From contig CATNEN010000001.1 in the NCBI GenBank assembly GCA_950097015.1, positions 3,998,001 to 4,062,000 on the forward strand: a stretch of 64,000 nt of DNA, in the 5' to 3' direction. Below the pieces are notes generated by a model. It saw nothing but the letters and a program-made list of their open reading frames with translations, was not told where the DNA came from and ran no database searches. Both the position numbers and the translations under genes were made by a program. Origin of the DNA: Macrostomum hystrix (Eukaryota; Platyhelminthes; Macrostomidae). Below, piece by piece: positions 38,381 to 49,988 of the stretch. Positions within the stretch are counted from its first letter, which is position 1, and every line of letters begins with the position of its first letter.

Positions 38381-39399
38381 ATGCTTTTTACACCGGGATG
38401 TATAATGTATAAGTTAGGGTATAATGCTTAAACGTTGTTGATAACAAAGCCATGTAAAACTCACATTACCAGTGTACACTAAACGTTGCACTATGCTGTG
38501 TACCTTGGTACAAAAAAGGTGAAGCAATGAGTATGCATCGAAAAAAAATTAACAAAAAATGTCCATTAGACAATTTTCACCAGAGAAAAGAATCCGACAA
38601 AATCCATAACCAATTTATTGTGCAGCAATAAAAGCATTCCACGTTATATTTTTGCAACTAGCTTGCTACATACAGTTTGCATATGTTGGACTATTTTTTT
38701 TATTTTCTGCCAACTCTGCTAGCTTCTACTCCTTAAAAGTTGTGAACATGGCTATAGTCAGAAACCTAAACTAAATTAGGGCAAGACAACTTACTGACCA
38801 GAGTTCTTGATTAGACTGGGAATATCTGGTGATACTTTTTGTAATTCTAATTATGTAAGATCATTACTGCACCTCGAAGGCAAAAAATACATAGTTTAGC
38901 TTTTAGCGCAGAAAATTGAAACCCAATAAAAGTTGCTTCTAATGAGACATTTTACAGAAAAAAGCGCATGACAAGTATACTGCAATGCCAGTACAAGTAT
39001 TTACAGGTACATGAGAATGACAAGTACACAACAGATGCTGCATTAATCAGAACGAGTTACCGTAAACGATCGCAGCTGAACATGAGAAAAGTTCGAATAA
39101 ACAACATTCAAACCAAAACAATACAAAAATACGAAGATACAAAAACCAAGAAGACAAAATAGTGCGGGTATGAATTTTTGCAGGGCAAGCTTGCACCAAA
39201 CGTATAGGAGCCACATACTCGGAAGTATAATTCTAAGTTATAAAATCGTTAAGCAGGATGGGCAGTTATAAGTGACCGAATAGGAAAAGTAATTCACTAT
39301 GAAAAATTACAAAGGGCAAAAATGTCAAATGAAACTTGCTGATTCAGGAACGCTTAGCAGAGCAGATCAGCAAAGAAACAAACGGACTTCAGGGACTGG
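38381..39399. other. Intergenic DNA
   Basis: AT-rich; no gene recognised. Confidence 0.5.
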
Positions 39400-39945
39400 T
39401 ATTAGAGGGTATATTGCGCTTTGGCTGTCCGTAAGGATGGCGGCAGCGGGCGGAGCAGTGGCGGCGATGTCCTCCAGGGCCAGGTGGATAGCGGTCAGCT
39501 CCGCTTCAAAGGAACTGCACCATTTCCCAGCAGCCGCATGGTCCCGACGGATGATAGCGTTGGACGTCGGGTTCAGCAGGATCCAGGCGGCACCACCGTT
39601 CTCAACGCCGCCGGAGACCGAGCCGTCAGTGAAGTAGAGAAGAGCCGCTGGGCAGCGCAGGCAGACGGCGCGGTTCACGGCGTCAATGGCATCTTCACGG
39701 GTGCCAGGAATCGAGGAGAAAAACTCGATCCCCGAGTCGAGAAGCGACTCCCAGGGTGGGAGGTGGGCCCCATGAAAGGGGCGTCTCGGAGCCGGTGTGA
39801 TGTTATTACAGATGGCGCGGGCCTGTTCGCGAAGGCCTTTGTTAGCAGCAAGTCGAACATCGAGGTGGCGCTCGCAGACCGCGCGGAACGGGTCTTCGGC
39901 GGGGTCTTCGGTGACTGCATCCACCTCAACACAATATCCTGTTGA
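39400..39945 (-). pseudogene. LINE (non-LTR retrotransposon) RNase H fragment
   Basis: A minus-strand frame carries the RNase H fold of a LINE pol. The first acidic residue is in LLYFTDGSVSGG, the second in SSFEAELTAIHLAL, the third in ILTDSQSAI. The segment before it is the proline-rich linker that follows reverse transcriptase in I/R1/Jockey-group elements. Neither the reverse transcriptase nor the 3' end is present. The coding match stops just after the third motif, near 39405, and begins at the junction with the Gypsy fragment at about 39945. It is an internal scrap fused end-to-end with an element on the other strand, so a rearrangement rather than a normal 5' truncation is implied. Confidence 0.75.
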
Positions 39946-41223
39946 CCTGCCGAGCATCGCTGATGCTCAGCGATCAGAAACATTCTCCAAAGCGCCTAAC
40001 ATTCAGCCGTACTCCATGGGCAAGGATGTAGTGGTTTGGTGTGAGACATCGACCCCATACCCTAGACCAATCATTCCACTGTCCCTCCGTGACGGAGTTA
40101 TTGCTTCCTTCCATCGACTTGGTCACTTCGGATACCGCAAGACTGCTAAGCTCATCAGTGACCGTTACTACTGGCCCGGAATGCGCGATTCAATCAAGGA
40201 ATACTGCTGGAATTGTCAGGACTGTCAACGAAGTAAAACAACTCGTCATACCGTTTCCCCACAGCAGGCTTTTGCTCTTCCGTCGAATCGCTTTGAGGCG
40301 GTTCACATCGACCTTGTGGGACCTCTTCCGGCGCCTACTGCGATTACTTTTGGCCACCCATCTGCCCGTTACCTTCTCACGATGGTCGACCGCTCGACTG
40401 GTTGGCTTGAAGCCACACCACTAGACTCCATCACCGCAGAAGTAGTCGCTAATGCATTCATCTCGTCCTGGATCTCACGTTTTGGTGTGCCACTGTACGT
40501 CATCACGGATCGCGGCCGCCAGTTCGAGTCAGAATTTTTTCACTTGGTCTCGTCGTCAATTGGTTTTCATCGGCTGCGCACTACAGCGTACCACCCACAA
40601 ACCAATGGCAAGATCGAGCGAGCCCATCGAACTCTAAAGGCGATTCTACGCTCCAGAGGCCAAGACTGGTTGACTGACTTACCTGTGGCTCTGCTCGCGA
40701 TGCACGTCGCGCCGGACGAGCAGGGAATTTCACCGTTCACCAGGGTCACCGGCGAGCTCCCGATGGTTCCGCGAATACTCACTGCAGAACCACTCGCCCC
40801 TACTGACATCCGGACTCGGCTGCACGATATGCTGACTGAGACGCCTACTCCACATGCATCGGCTCGCACACCTCGGAGTTACAAACCCAAGGATCTGACC
40901 ACGGCTGACTTTGTCTGGGTTCGAATAGATCGTGTGCGTTCTCCACTTGAAGCCCCGTACTCAGGGCCGTACCGGGTGCAGCAACGCTTCGCCAAGTTCT
41001 TCATAGTCACCCTACCATCGGGCGAAACCGAGTCCATTTCTATCGATCGGCTCAAGCCACCACGTTTCTCTCTCCCGAAACCTGCCATTCAGCCCACCGG
41101 GAGCCCTCCGCAAAACACAACCGCCAAACCAGTGGAGCCGGTTGAACCTCCGCCTCCACAGGTGACCTCCCGCGGGCGCCGCGTCCGGTTTCGCCAACAA
41201 GATGACTATATTTACTATTGACA
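39946..41223 (+). mobile_element. Ty3/Gypsy integrase fragment with 3' end
   Basis: An open plus-strand frame encodes a Metaviridae integrase. The N-terminal zinc finger shows H and H in HRLGHFGYRKT and the cysteine pair CWNCQDC. The catalytic residues are the D in DLVGPLP, the D in ITDRGRQFE and the E in NGKIERAHR. A C-terminal GPY/F-like module (PYSGPYRVQQRF) and a tail ending GRRVRFRQQDDYIYY follow. A purine tract GGAGGGGGAG at 41341-41350 fits a polypurine primer, so the 3' LTR would start just beyond it, although no clear TG start is visible. Gag, protease and RT are missing; the left end is cut at the LINE fragment. The catalytic core itself looks intact. A relation to CsRn1-type Gypsy elements is possible but not established. 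Confidence 0.88.
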
Positions 41224-41350
41224 TCCATGCGATTCTGTTCGAACTCGTAATCAACACAGTTAACTTCCACTTCTGATTCTTAACCTTTTATTAGCCCAAT
41301 TCGATTTTGTTCATCACTTTTCATTTGCGCTCCACTATTTGGAGGGGGAG

Positions 41351-44134
41351 CCGTATGAGATCAATTCTTCGTACTTTAATGTGACCCCAGTTGGATTGTT
41401 ACTGCCATAAACTAATTTACCGTTACAGTTCTTGCCTCGAAGATTCTCAAGTGCCCCACGCAGACCCATGCTTTCTTTTCACCCTCGAGAAATAAAGCGA
41501 CTAAGAAAGGAACTGACTTAATCATAGTTCGCTACAGCACTATACCGTAATCACTAGGGGCGCCACCATTCTATACTCATGCACCAATCTATTTATAGTA
41601 TCCGTACGTACGTACGCACTAGGATTCTTCTCTAGCGGAATTCTTCTTAGGGTTCTGTACCGTATTTTGTAGTTAATTTATCCCCTCGATTCTCGAGACA
41701 CCGCTACTACTGTCAGTAGGCACGTAAGTGTCTTACGTGAAAGTGAGCGAAGGTGGAGTGATGTGGAGTGTGCTGCGGGAATCGAGTGGGAATGTGAGCC
41801 AGCAGAATTTTTCATTTTTAGGCAATAATAATCGCGACCCACATAGCAGCTGGCCGCAAAACAAGATCATTAATCTTAGGGCCGGGTTTGGGGCGGCGGT
41901 GAATTGAGTAGCCACCGAATCCCTTCTCCCTGGATCTGTCTAGACCCTCATAGGAATGACTGATCGCGGGCCATAACTCTACTATATGAGCTAGTCTAGG
42001 TCATAATTCTCCTCCAAACCGCGATCAGATATTGGGAATCACTCGGGCATTATGAGTGATCATTAATTCTTCATGTCCCCACTTCTTTACAGTATTCGAG
42101 CCTAGCTCGACTTTATGACCTTCCTCCTTTTAGATACATGTAAATGTCACTGTAGGCAGGTCGGCGCCTGCGCTTCCCATTGTCCTGGCGGAGTAACAAT
42201 TGCTGGCCGACTGCCGGCGGCTGTTCGCGCAGAACATCTGTCGTTTCCCGCCGCCGGTTCATTGGGTGATCAGGGCGGCCTATCGCTGCCCCGATCCCTC
42301 GTTGACAGGCTGGCGCGAATGTGGGCTGCTTTTGATGGATGTCGAGGTTGGCGTGCTGCAGGACTATTTAAGCAAGCGCGCTGCGCTGCTCCCTCTAGAA
42401 CCGTTACCGTCCGGACCTTTTCCTTCGGGAAACTCACCTTCCCACCGGACCCAGGAGTTACTCCGGACCCAATTCCCCCACATAGGGTTTAGACCCTAGA
42501 GCTATCCGCTCAGCTAAGCGTCCACAGGCACATCGCCTGATCCAATCCTTTAACAGTTCAAGCCACCTCTTTAGGTGAGCTCTCAAATTGAGCCTTAGCG
42601 CTCCACTAGTGTGTTGGCCCCTGCCAGCTCATCCTTTCTCTGCCTCTGCTATTTTGCCCTGCCCTTCCTCGAGAACGACAGGCCTGCGGCACGCAACCGG
42701 CACACTGATAAGTAACCCGCGCAGCGGTTTTCTAATTGCTATTCCTAAGGGACTGTTCTCTAACTAGGCGGCACTTTAGTGGGAAAGGGCACTAGTACTT
42801 TTGGCTTAATAAACATTACAACTCTAGCCAATCATTTCACAGTAGGCAAACTTTAATCACAATTTAAACCTTTTCATTCTGTGTCCGCCTCCATGTTCAT
42901 TTTATCTAGTAGACAGCCCTCAGCTATGAGTGGCTAATCTCCTAGGGGGTGGGCTCTGGTGATGCCGAGCTGAAGGCTGCTGCAGGAAGGCTTTGCAGGC
43001 TTTGAAGGATTTGCAGGCAAGATGCGCAGTGTAGGACGTGCATTTCTTCCCAGGGGGTTGGGGGAATCCTTGGCCGGCTTTCCTTCTCCCTCTTGCGCGG
43101 GCTCAAGGTGTACGTGTCGAACTCCCTTTCCAATGGAGTTTTCCCCTATCCCCCTTTCGCAACTGCGGCCACGGGAGCGAGAGTGATGATCTAATAATCT
43201 TACGCTTGCATAATCACTCAGCCAGTGTTCTGTTTAATCTCTCCAGCCTCTGACTTCCTCAACTCACACAGATTCGGTTTGCCAGTTACTTAATGTGTAG
43301 GCTGCAGTCTAATGGAAAGAATGTGTCTGATGTTTTATGAGTAGGATTCTTGCTATGGCTTTTCATTCGAGTTCTTAGTACCACCTTCCTAGACCCCTGT
43401 AGCGCGAATTCAGGAATCCCCTTTTGAGGCGTGTCTCGATCCATTCTGGGGCTCTCACCCCAGTCTAAAACGGAAGTTGCAGAATGCCCTATTTTTCGGC
43501 TTGTCTAGATCTGCGTGACAAACTAGGAGCTGTGTACTCCGGGGACCCAAGTTCCCAAATGCCTGCGGTGGCAACGTAGGCGCATTGGGTGGTGGCGCTA
43601 CCCTCGATCAACTATCCGCTTTGCCAATAGCCTTTCCGCAGTTCTGTGGCAAGAGCCTAGACCAGTTCGACCACCGCTACCAAAGCTAGGAGTCAGTGGC
43701 GCACCGCACTACTGACGACAGTAGGCTACCTAGCCCTGTCTTGTCCGGTTCCGGGCAATCCGATGCTCCCTTAGACTTTTCGCCGGTTTCGAGCATAGCT
43801 TGGGGTAGGCACGGCAGTCATGCCTGTGGCCTATGGGACGAGTGGGACTGGCCAGCCTGAGGCCAATAGGACCACTCCCTGCATCCATTGTACCTCCTCA
43901 TCCCTCCCTTCATCCCTCCCTTCATCTCATCCCTCTTCTTGCGACAACTCGCGAGCAGCTACGCGATCGACCTCCGACTCTATCGCCGTCCTCCACACTC
44001 CTATCTTTCACGAGGGCGGTCATTGGCTTGCAAAAGACCCAACCATTTCAGCGGCTCGAGTGCCTGAATATAAGCCTGTATGTTTACACACTACGGCACC
44101 CACCCCACTCCATGAACCCACCCCACTCTGAGGG
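41351..44134. other. Probable 3' LTR and unresolved repeat-derived DNA
   Basis: Begins after the Gypsy polypurine tract. AATAAA lies at 41491-41496, which would suit an LTR. No TG...CA boundary or second LTR copy could be found by eye. Further on, a CATCCCTCCCTT microsatellite occupies about 43890-43935. No protein gene is recognised; the ATG frames here show no family features. Confidence 0.4.
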
Positions 44135-44143
44135 TATATAAGG
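44135..44143 (+). promoter_or_regulatory. TATA box of PC4-like gene, element A
   Basis: TATATAAGG lies 90 bp before the ATG of the decayed PC4-like gene. The same box (TATATAAGT) stands 83 bp before the ATG of the PC4-like gene in element B (53250). The shared spacing in otherwise different upstream DNA supports a retained core promoter. Confidence 0.6.
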
Positions 44144-44224
44144 GGAGTGCTTTAACTGATGCTGGCTGAGTGATGACGGTAGTGAAAGAAAAGAAAAATC
44201 ATCTCTGACTTTTGAATCTCTGCG

Positions 44225-44696
44225 ATGGATCTCTGCGACGGCTTCAAGGTTCAAGTGCAATAATACGAAGGTCATAGATTCACTGCGATATGGTGCTTCT
44301 ACACTGCCGAGGGCGAGCTGAAGCCGGGCATCCCGGGCTTCAATCTGAACCCACATTAGTGGGAAAAGCTGAAGCAACTGAGGCGTCAATTGGTGCACTC
44401 TGCAGTCAACCGGCACAATGTCACCGCCAAGCTGGGCTCTGCTCATCGCCCAGTCGGACAATGCAACTGCGGAGCTGCCTTTGCCGGTCGCATCATCGAC
44501 ACCACCGTCATTCGGTCGCATCCCGCAGCAGGATAGCAACTTGGCCCTGGATCCACTGTGGTACCAGACTCGTGCAGCTACAGGGCTGAGCGGCAGCAGC
44601 AGTCGCAAGCGCAAGCTGCCATGGCCTCTGCGCAGGATGGATCCGATAAAGTTTCCAAAGCTGACCGAAGATGATGACGAAAATGATATTGAGTGA
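44225..44696 (+). pseudogene. Decayed PC4-like gene of Polinton element A
   Basis: From ATG 44225 the frame gives MDLCDGFKVQVQ, an in-frame TAA, then YEGHRFTAIWCFY, LKPGIPGFNLNPH, an in-frame TAG, and WEKLKQL. This aligns residue for residue with the start of the element B protein at 53333 and with the PC4/SUB1 fold (IREYW...KPGRKGISLN..QW..LK). A frameshift later moves the reading frame to the one ending at 44696, which has the shared basic tail RKRKLPWPLRRMD and ends EDDDENDIE. The inter-domain region is much shorter than in element B. With two stops and at least one shift it is not translatable. Confidence 0.8.
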
Positions 44697-45170
44697 ACTA
44701 AACTGATTATTAATAATGTGACAATGAATTCTGCTTTGAGTTACGTTGAATTTTCTTAGTCGACGAAAATTTGTCATGCTACTGCTTGCAATTGCTTGAC
44801 TCTACAATTTCATTCACATTTATTCAGTTAATTTTTTTATATATAACTGTAGCTTAATAATGTTTCTTAAAAAATCTCCCTGTTCAGTGAGCAGTGCGGC
44901 TGTATTGATTTGCTTCCATCGACAGCGGCGGTGACTGTAACAGCTATATAAGAGATGACCCTAGCTCCATCGACGAGGAGTACAGTGTAAGAAGTGACTC
45001 CAGCACCTTTGACAGAAGCAGCAGCAGCAGCAGCAGTGGCGGCGTCGGCAGCGGCGGCGGCGAACACAGTGTCAGAGACAACTCGAGCTCTATTTACAGC
45101 GGCGATGGTGATGAGCAACTCAACTCCAACTCCAGCTCAATCGACAGTAGCCCTGGTACTGATAATACCG

Positions 45171-45341
45171 GTGAGTCAACGTATTATTATACAGTTGATT
45201 AACATTAATTTTATACACAAGCTTTTAGTGTGTAGTTGTGCTCCCAAGAAGTTAGTAGGGGATATATGAGTAAGACGGGGAATTATCGGGAAATATCGAA
45301 GTCCTGAAAATAAGGGAAAATTATCATTTTGAAAATTTTAG
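45171..45341 (+). other. Predicted intron in pPolB of element A
   Basis: The donor ACCG/GTGAGT and acceptor ATTTTAG/ACG create a single GAC codon across the junction and keep both flanking frames open. The upstream exon is rich in Ser, Gly and acidic residues and has no ATG in frame back to a TGA at 44906, so a further 5' exon or a lost start is needed. Confidence 0.5.
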
Positions 45342-46142
45342 ACGTTCAACGAGTTGCAAGTGTGCACAATGGAACTTTAGAGGTGTACCGAATCACTGTA
45401 CCAAACGATGCAGCTAGTGACCCATTCGAACTCGCACGTAGAAGTAAGGATGCAGTGCAGCGAATCCTAAATGAGAAGATGGCGAATCCGAATCGTGTGG
45501 TGAGAGCACAGCTCAAGATGAGCATTCAGATGCAGAGACTTCAAGCTGGGCAAGTTGTCAATAAAGAGGAAAGATGGGTTAGTACCAGTTTGCAAATCGT
45601 CAATGATGCCAGTTGCTTTGAGGATTGGTGGACTCGGCAAATTGCTGGCTGTGAAGGTATCATTGATAAGATGATCACGAATGGAAGTGGCTGGGTAATT
45701 GTGCGTGTGAATTGTATCGACTTAAGCATTGCGGTTGGACAGAGACTGCGATTCTACACTGGCCACGCCGACAAATTCGAGCTTCCTCGAGTGTTGAAGG
45801 CAAGAAAGCCATCATCAATCCTCCCAGCACAGGTTCAGATTGTTTCCTGTATGCTTGTCTTGCAGTGCTGCATCACGGAGACGGAAATTTGAGAAAGAAT
45901 CTCTATAGACTTTCGACGTACAAAGACTGGCTGTCCGAATTGAATCTAAATGGAGTTTCATTGCCAGTAGGACTAAGTCAGCTCAACCGAATTGAGTCAT
46001 TAAACCCAACTCTGTGCTTTGTTGTTCTTACGTGGTCTAGTGATGAAGTTAGTGTGCTCAGACAACCGCGTGTCGAAGTGGCGTGCAATCGCAAAGTTAT
46101 CCTTCTTCTCCTGCTGAACGAATCAGAAGATGAAAACAGGTG

Positions 46143-47638
46143 CTACCTGTGTGGCACACCCGGAGCATCGATAGAATTAAGAAGCAGAACTAGCGAAGAA
46201 CAGAAGGACCAGGTTATCATGTGTGCAGAGTCGTCCTGAGACGCTCCGAGAATAAATGAAGGTTCCCGATAAGAACTCTGAAGGACGAAACTGAATCTGT
46301 AAATAGTGTATAAAAATGCTTTGTATATAAATTGCGTAAAAAGACAATAAAAAGAATAAAAAGAAATACAAAAAAATGAGGTGCCTGATTGGGAGAACAA
46401 ATACATCACAGAAACACAAACACATACACATACTCATATGCAGTGATGCAGTAAAAGTGAGCAATTGAAAGTGAAAAAGCGGAATAATAAATTGACTTTG
46501 AGAAAGAATTGAGAATTGATGAGAAGAGTTGCGAGAAGTTGTGCAGGAGGTACGCTTAATTGGCCAGCCAGACGGTCTGACCCAGCTACCGAATGCAAAG
46601 AAGTAAAAAATTGGAATGTCAATTGTGCTGCCTAGCCTCATTGAAGGCTCAAGCAAAAAGAGAACATTTCCAAGAAGGAAGTGGAGAAAAGAGATCAAAA
46701 GTGGAGACAGTTAATCTAGTCTGCTCCTGAGATCTAGAGATTCCCCAAAAGTTGAGAAAATGAGAGAAGAAGAAATTTCGAGAAGAATCACTGTTATGTG
46801 ATAGCTATCCAAATTCATTCGTTTAAGGAATCAAGCTATTAAGCACGTCAGATTCCCAAGGGTGATGGATATGCTTGAATTTAAAAGAGAGAAATCGAAG
46901 GAAAAAGAGTAGGAGAGAAATTAATTGTGCATAGAAATAACATTACACCAGTGCCAAACACACAGATCACATTACAATCCGCAGAACAAACAAGAAAGGG
47001 AGATCACAAAACTAGTCACACCACACGGTCAAAAGTTAAGGGAGGTCAGGCCACCTCAAATAAAAATAAACAGAATGTAATTGTCATTAATGAAGAAGAA
47101 GACGAATCCGAAGAAGAAGACAGAATAAGATGGAGAGCTTATATGCCAAATGAAGAATCCGAAGACGAAAACTATGCAGAACAGGAAGCAATCCCTGACA
47201 ATGAAAGCGAAAGGCAAGAAGAAGCGAATGAGTCAGAACAAGAAGAAACAGACAGCGAAATGGACAAGACCGAAGAAATGAACATGAGTGACTCAGAGAT
47301 TGAACATGAAGAAGAAAGAAATGTACATACAGAAGGAGCCCATGGCTATAATCTAAGACCACGAAATGACAGAACTGAGCAATTGAACAGGGGAGAGCCT
47401 ACCCCAGGAAGAGGAGTGTTACGTAACACCCAGCCAGTCACTCACGGCTTCGTGCCTCGGGAGCGATACAGAAGATATCTACCCCAATGATTTCGAGAAC
47501 AATAGAGAACAATGGGAGCCAAGTTGACACAGATTTGCGTTAAAGTCAATGTTAATTGATTAGGATTTAAAAAAAAAAATTTGAAAAGCAAATAAAAAGT
47601 GATCTGAAAAAGATATTGAAAAAGTTAAATAAGACTCA
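46143..47638 (+). mobile_element. 1.5-kb insertion in pPolB, unclassified
   Basis: The polymerase N-terminal frame stops matching the family at about 46140 and resumes at about 47639 in the same phase. The ends are flanked by an imperfect 8-bp repeat, ACAGGTGC (46135-46142) and ACTGGTGC (47639-47646), with GGTGC exact, which fits a target-site duplication with one later change. A TATA-like GTGTATAAAAATGC lies near 46306. Inside is the acidic ORF at 46927-47490. No terminal repeats were found by eye and no RT or transposase is present, so it is either a non-autonomous element or an internally deleted LTR element. Confidence 0.6.
46927..47490 (+). CDS. Acidic ORF with YNLRPR motif inside the pPolB insertion
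   Basis: 187 codons, opening with GTG and with no ATG before the second half, so probably an exon or a truncated gene. The first third is polar and basic, the middle is a long Glu-rich tract (for example NEEEDESEEEDR), and the end has GAHGYNLRPRNDR and VTHGFVPRERYRRYLP. A YNLRPR-like motif is common near polyprotein ends of LTR retrotransposons, which makes retroelement origin likely. I assign no function. Confidence 0.45.
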   Translation: MHRNNITPVPNTQITLQSAEQTRKGDHKTSHTTRSKVKGGQATSNKNKQNVIVINEEEDESEEEDRIRWRAYMPNEESEDENYAEQEAIPDNESERQEEANESEQEETDSEMDKTEEMNMSDSEIEHEEERNVHTEGAHGYNLRPRNDRTEQLNRGEPTPGRGVLRNTQPVTHGFVPRERYRRYLPQ

Positions 47639-49988
47639 CTGGTGCGGAATCGTGAACCTTGACAGGCTGCTGAACAGCAAGGTTGGCTTGTGTCACAGGA
47701 AGTGGTGTGAACGCTGCTTGACTGCATTCGTCAGTGCTCAGAAGCTTGCAGAGCACAGAGAGCAGTGCTATCGATCTAACGATTTTGCAGCGAAGGAAAA
47801 GATTCCATCTCAGAATCGTTGCACTCTGGCTTTTCAGAATTATTGCAAGACCATTGAAGCTCCTTTCGTTATCTATGCCGATATCGAGACATTCAATTCG
47901 CCGCTCAATTCTAACTTTCCGGGTCGAGAAGGTGTGAATGAAAAAGTCAATACGATCGAATTCAGTGATGGCGACCAATTGGAAGGCAGCAGAGATCGAG
48001 CAGAAACAAAAGACTGTGACGAAAGACCAGCTCGAAGCAGTGGAACAGGCACTACTATGTTCATTACCGAGCATCTGCCTGCGGCAGCCGGGTTTTTAGT
48101 AGTCTCTCGAGATGGTATTAAGGGACCACCGCTCAAAGACGAAGGTCACGTGAAGCTGTTTTCTAGCTCTAGTTCATTTGAGTGCATGGAAAAATTTCTT
48201 CACGAACTGGAAATCGTTGCTCGAGAAGTTCACGAATGGAACCGAGTCCACAGCTACCAGAAGCCAGAAGCAGATCCAGTGTCTAGGCAGATTTTCTGTG
48301 AGTCTACCCGTTGTCACTACTGTGCTCAGCAGTTTGTAAACTCAAGTGACAAGCCCTATGACCACGATCACCTCACTGGGAAGTTCAAAGGTGCTGCCTG
48401 CTCGCGTTGCAACAAGTCTGCAAAGCTTCGCCGAAGATTTTTGCCGATTTTCTTTCATAATCTTAAGAACTATGACATGCACCTCTTGTTTTCAACAGCT
48501 TTGGGAACCATGAAGAATTGGAAGCTGAGCGTCATTCCTCAGACGTCTGAGCGCTACATGTCTCCGAGCAGACTTCCCAGTTGCAGAAGTCAACTTGCCA
48601 CAAGGAAAAAAGAAGACCATTTTCTTCACGCTGCAGTTCCTCGATTCGTTCCAATTTTTGAACGCTGGTCTGGACAGACTGATTCGCAACTTGTCAGTCC
48701 AAGACCGAAAATTCACTCAGCTAATGAAAAGCTGCTTTCCGAATTTGACCGATGAGACACTGTCTGTCAAGGGAGTCTTTCCGTATGATTTTGTTAAGTG
48801 TCCTGCAAGTTTAGCGGTGACAAAATTGCCGAGCAGAGAAGAATTTTTCAATTCACTGACCAAGACACCTTGCAGCGAGGAGAACTATGGTCATGCTCTT
48901 AAAGCCTGGGGCCAGCTGGAGGCAAAAAATTTGCATGACTACATGCTTGCCTATTTGCAGCTCGTCATTCGTCAACTCGCGGACGTCTTCCAAAACTTTC
49001 GCCGCTTGAGTCTCCGCGATGACAGACTTGATCCGGTGCACTATTTTACGACGCCAGGTCTTTGTAATTGTAGAAGATCTACAATTCAGCTTCAATTGCT
49101 CAGTGATGCTGAGCAATATCGTCTTTTTGAGCTTGAAATTCGTGGAGGTATGACCTTGACGAACATTCATCATGTCGCAGCTGGAATTGTCGGCACAAAC
49201 GATGATGCTGCCTTGTCGACTAATGCATTGCTTCCAGTAGATATGAATAACCTCTATGGGCAAGCGCTTTCTGAAAAACTTCCGGTCAGTGATTTTGTCT
49301 GGATTGGTGATGATGATCTGCAAGATTAGAACGAGAAGCGACTGCTTGAATTGGAAGACAATGGACCTGTTGGCTACCTATTTGAAGTGGATTTGGAGTA
49401 TCCTGATGTGATTCATCAGAAGACTCAGGACCAGCCGTTTGCACCGGAGAGCCACACCCCAGTTCGAGGAATTTCCACCATTTATGAAAAGTCTTTGGAG
49501 TGAACTTAATTCACGCGATAAGCCCTATAAGGGCTATTCGAAGCTTCTCCTGGCGTGTCACGACAAGGAGGCTTACATCGTGCACTTCAGAGTGCTGAAG
49601 TTTTACTTGCGCCATGGGATGCGATTAAAAAAGATTCGACGTGCTATTCGCTTTCAGCAGGCAGCAATTTTTCAAGGCTACATCGCCAAGAACAGTGAGA
49701 AGCGGGCAGCAGCTGCCAATGAGTTCGAGAAGGAATTTTACAAACTGAAGAATAACTCCCTCTTCGGGAAAACAATGGAGAACGTGCGCAAGAGACTCAG
49801 TGTTAGAATCTCAAACACTCCGGAGCAGTCAGAAATTTATGCATCCCGACAGAGCCTGAAGGATATTACTATTGTGACAAAGGACCTGGTTGTTTTTCAA
49901 TTTTTTAAGCCTTCTGTCACTCTTGACCGCCCAATCTTCATCGGACAGTGCGTCCTCGATGATTCGAAGCTTGCAATGTACAAGTTAT

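Noticed and set aside
41555-41573. TGGCGCCCCTAG on minus strand as a retroelement primer-binding site
   Set aside because: A PBS-like word is present, but no LTR end, partner LTR or internal coding region is found on that strand.
42490-42530. Possible tRNA-like sequence on minus strand (GCTTAGCTGAGCGGATAGC)
   Set aside because: Only an A-box-like match is seen; no convincing B box or cloverleaf can be drawn.
43820-44141. Overlapping Pro/Ser/Thr-rich frames as genes
   Set aside because: They arise from the CATCCCTCCCTT microsatellite and show different proteins in two frames with no support for either.
44994-45269. Alanine- and serine-rich plus-strand frame as an independent gene
   Set aside because: It is an out-of-frame reading of the pPolB leader exon, whose Ser/Gly codons give Ala-rich translations in another frame.
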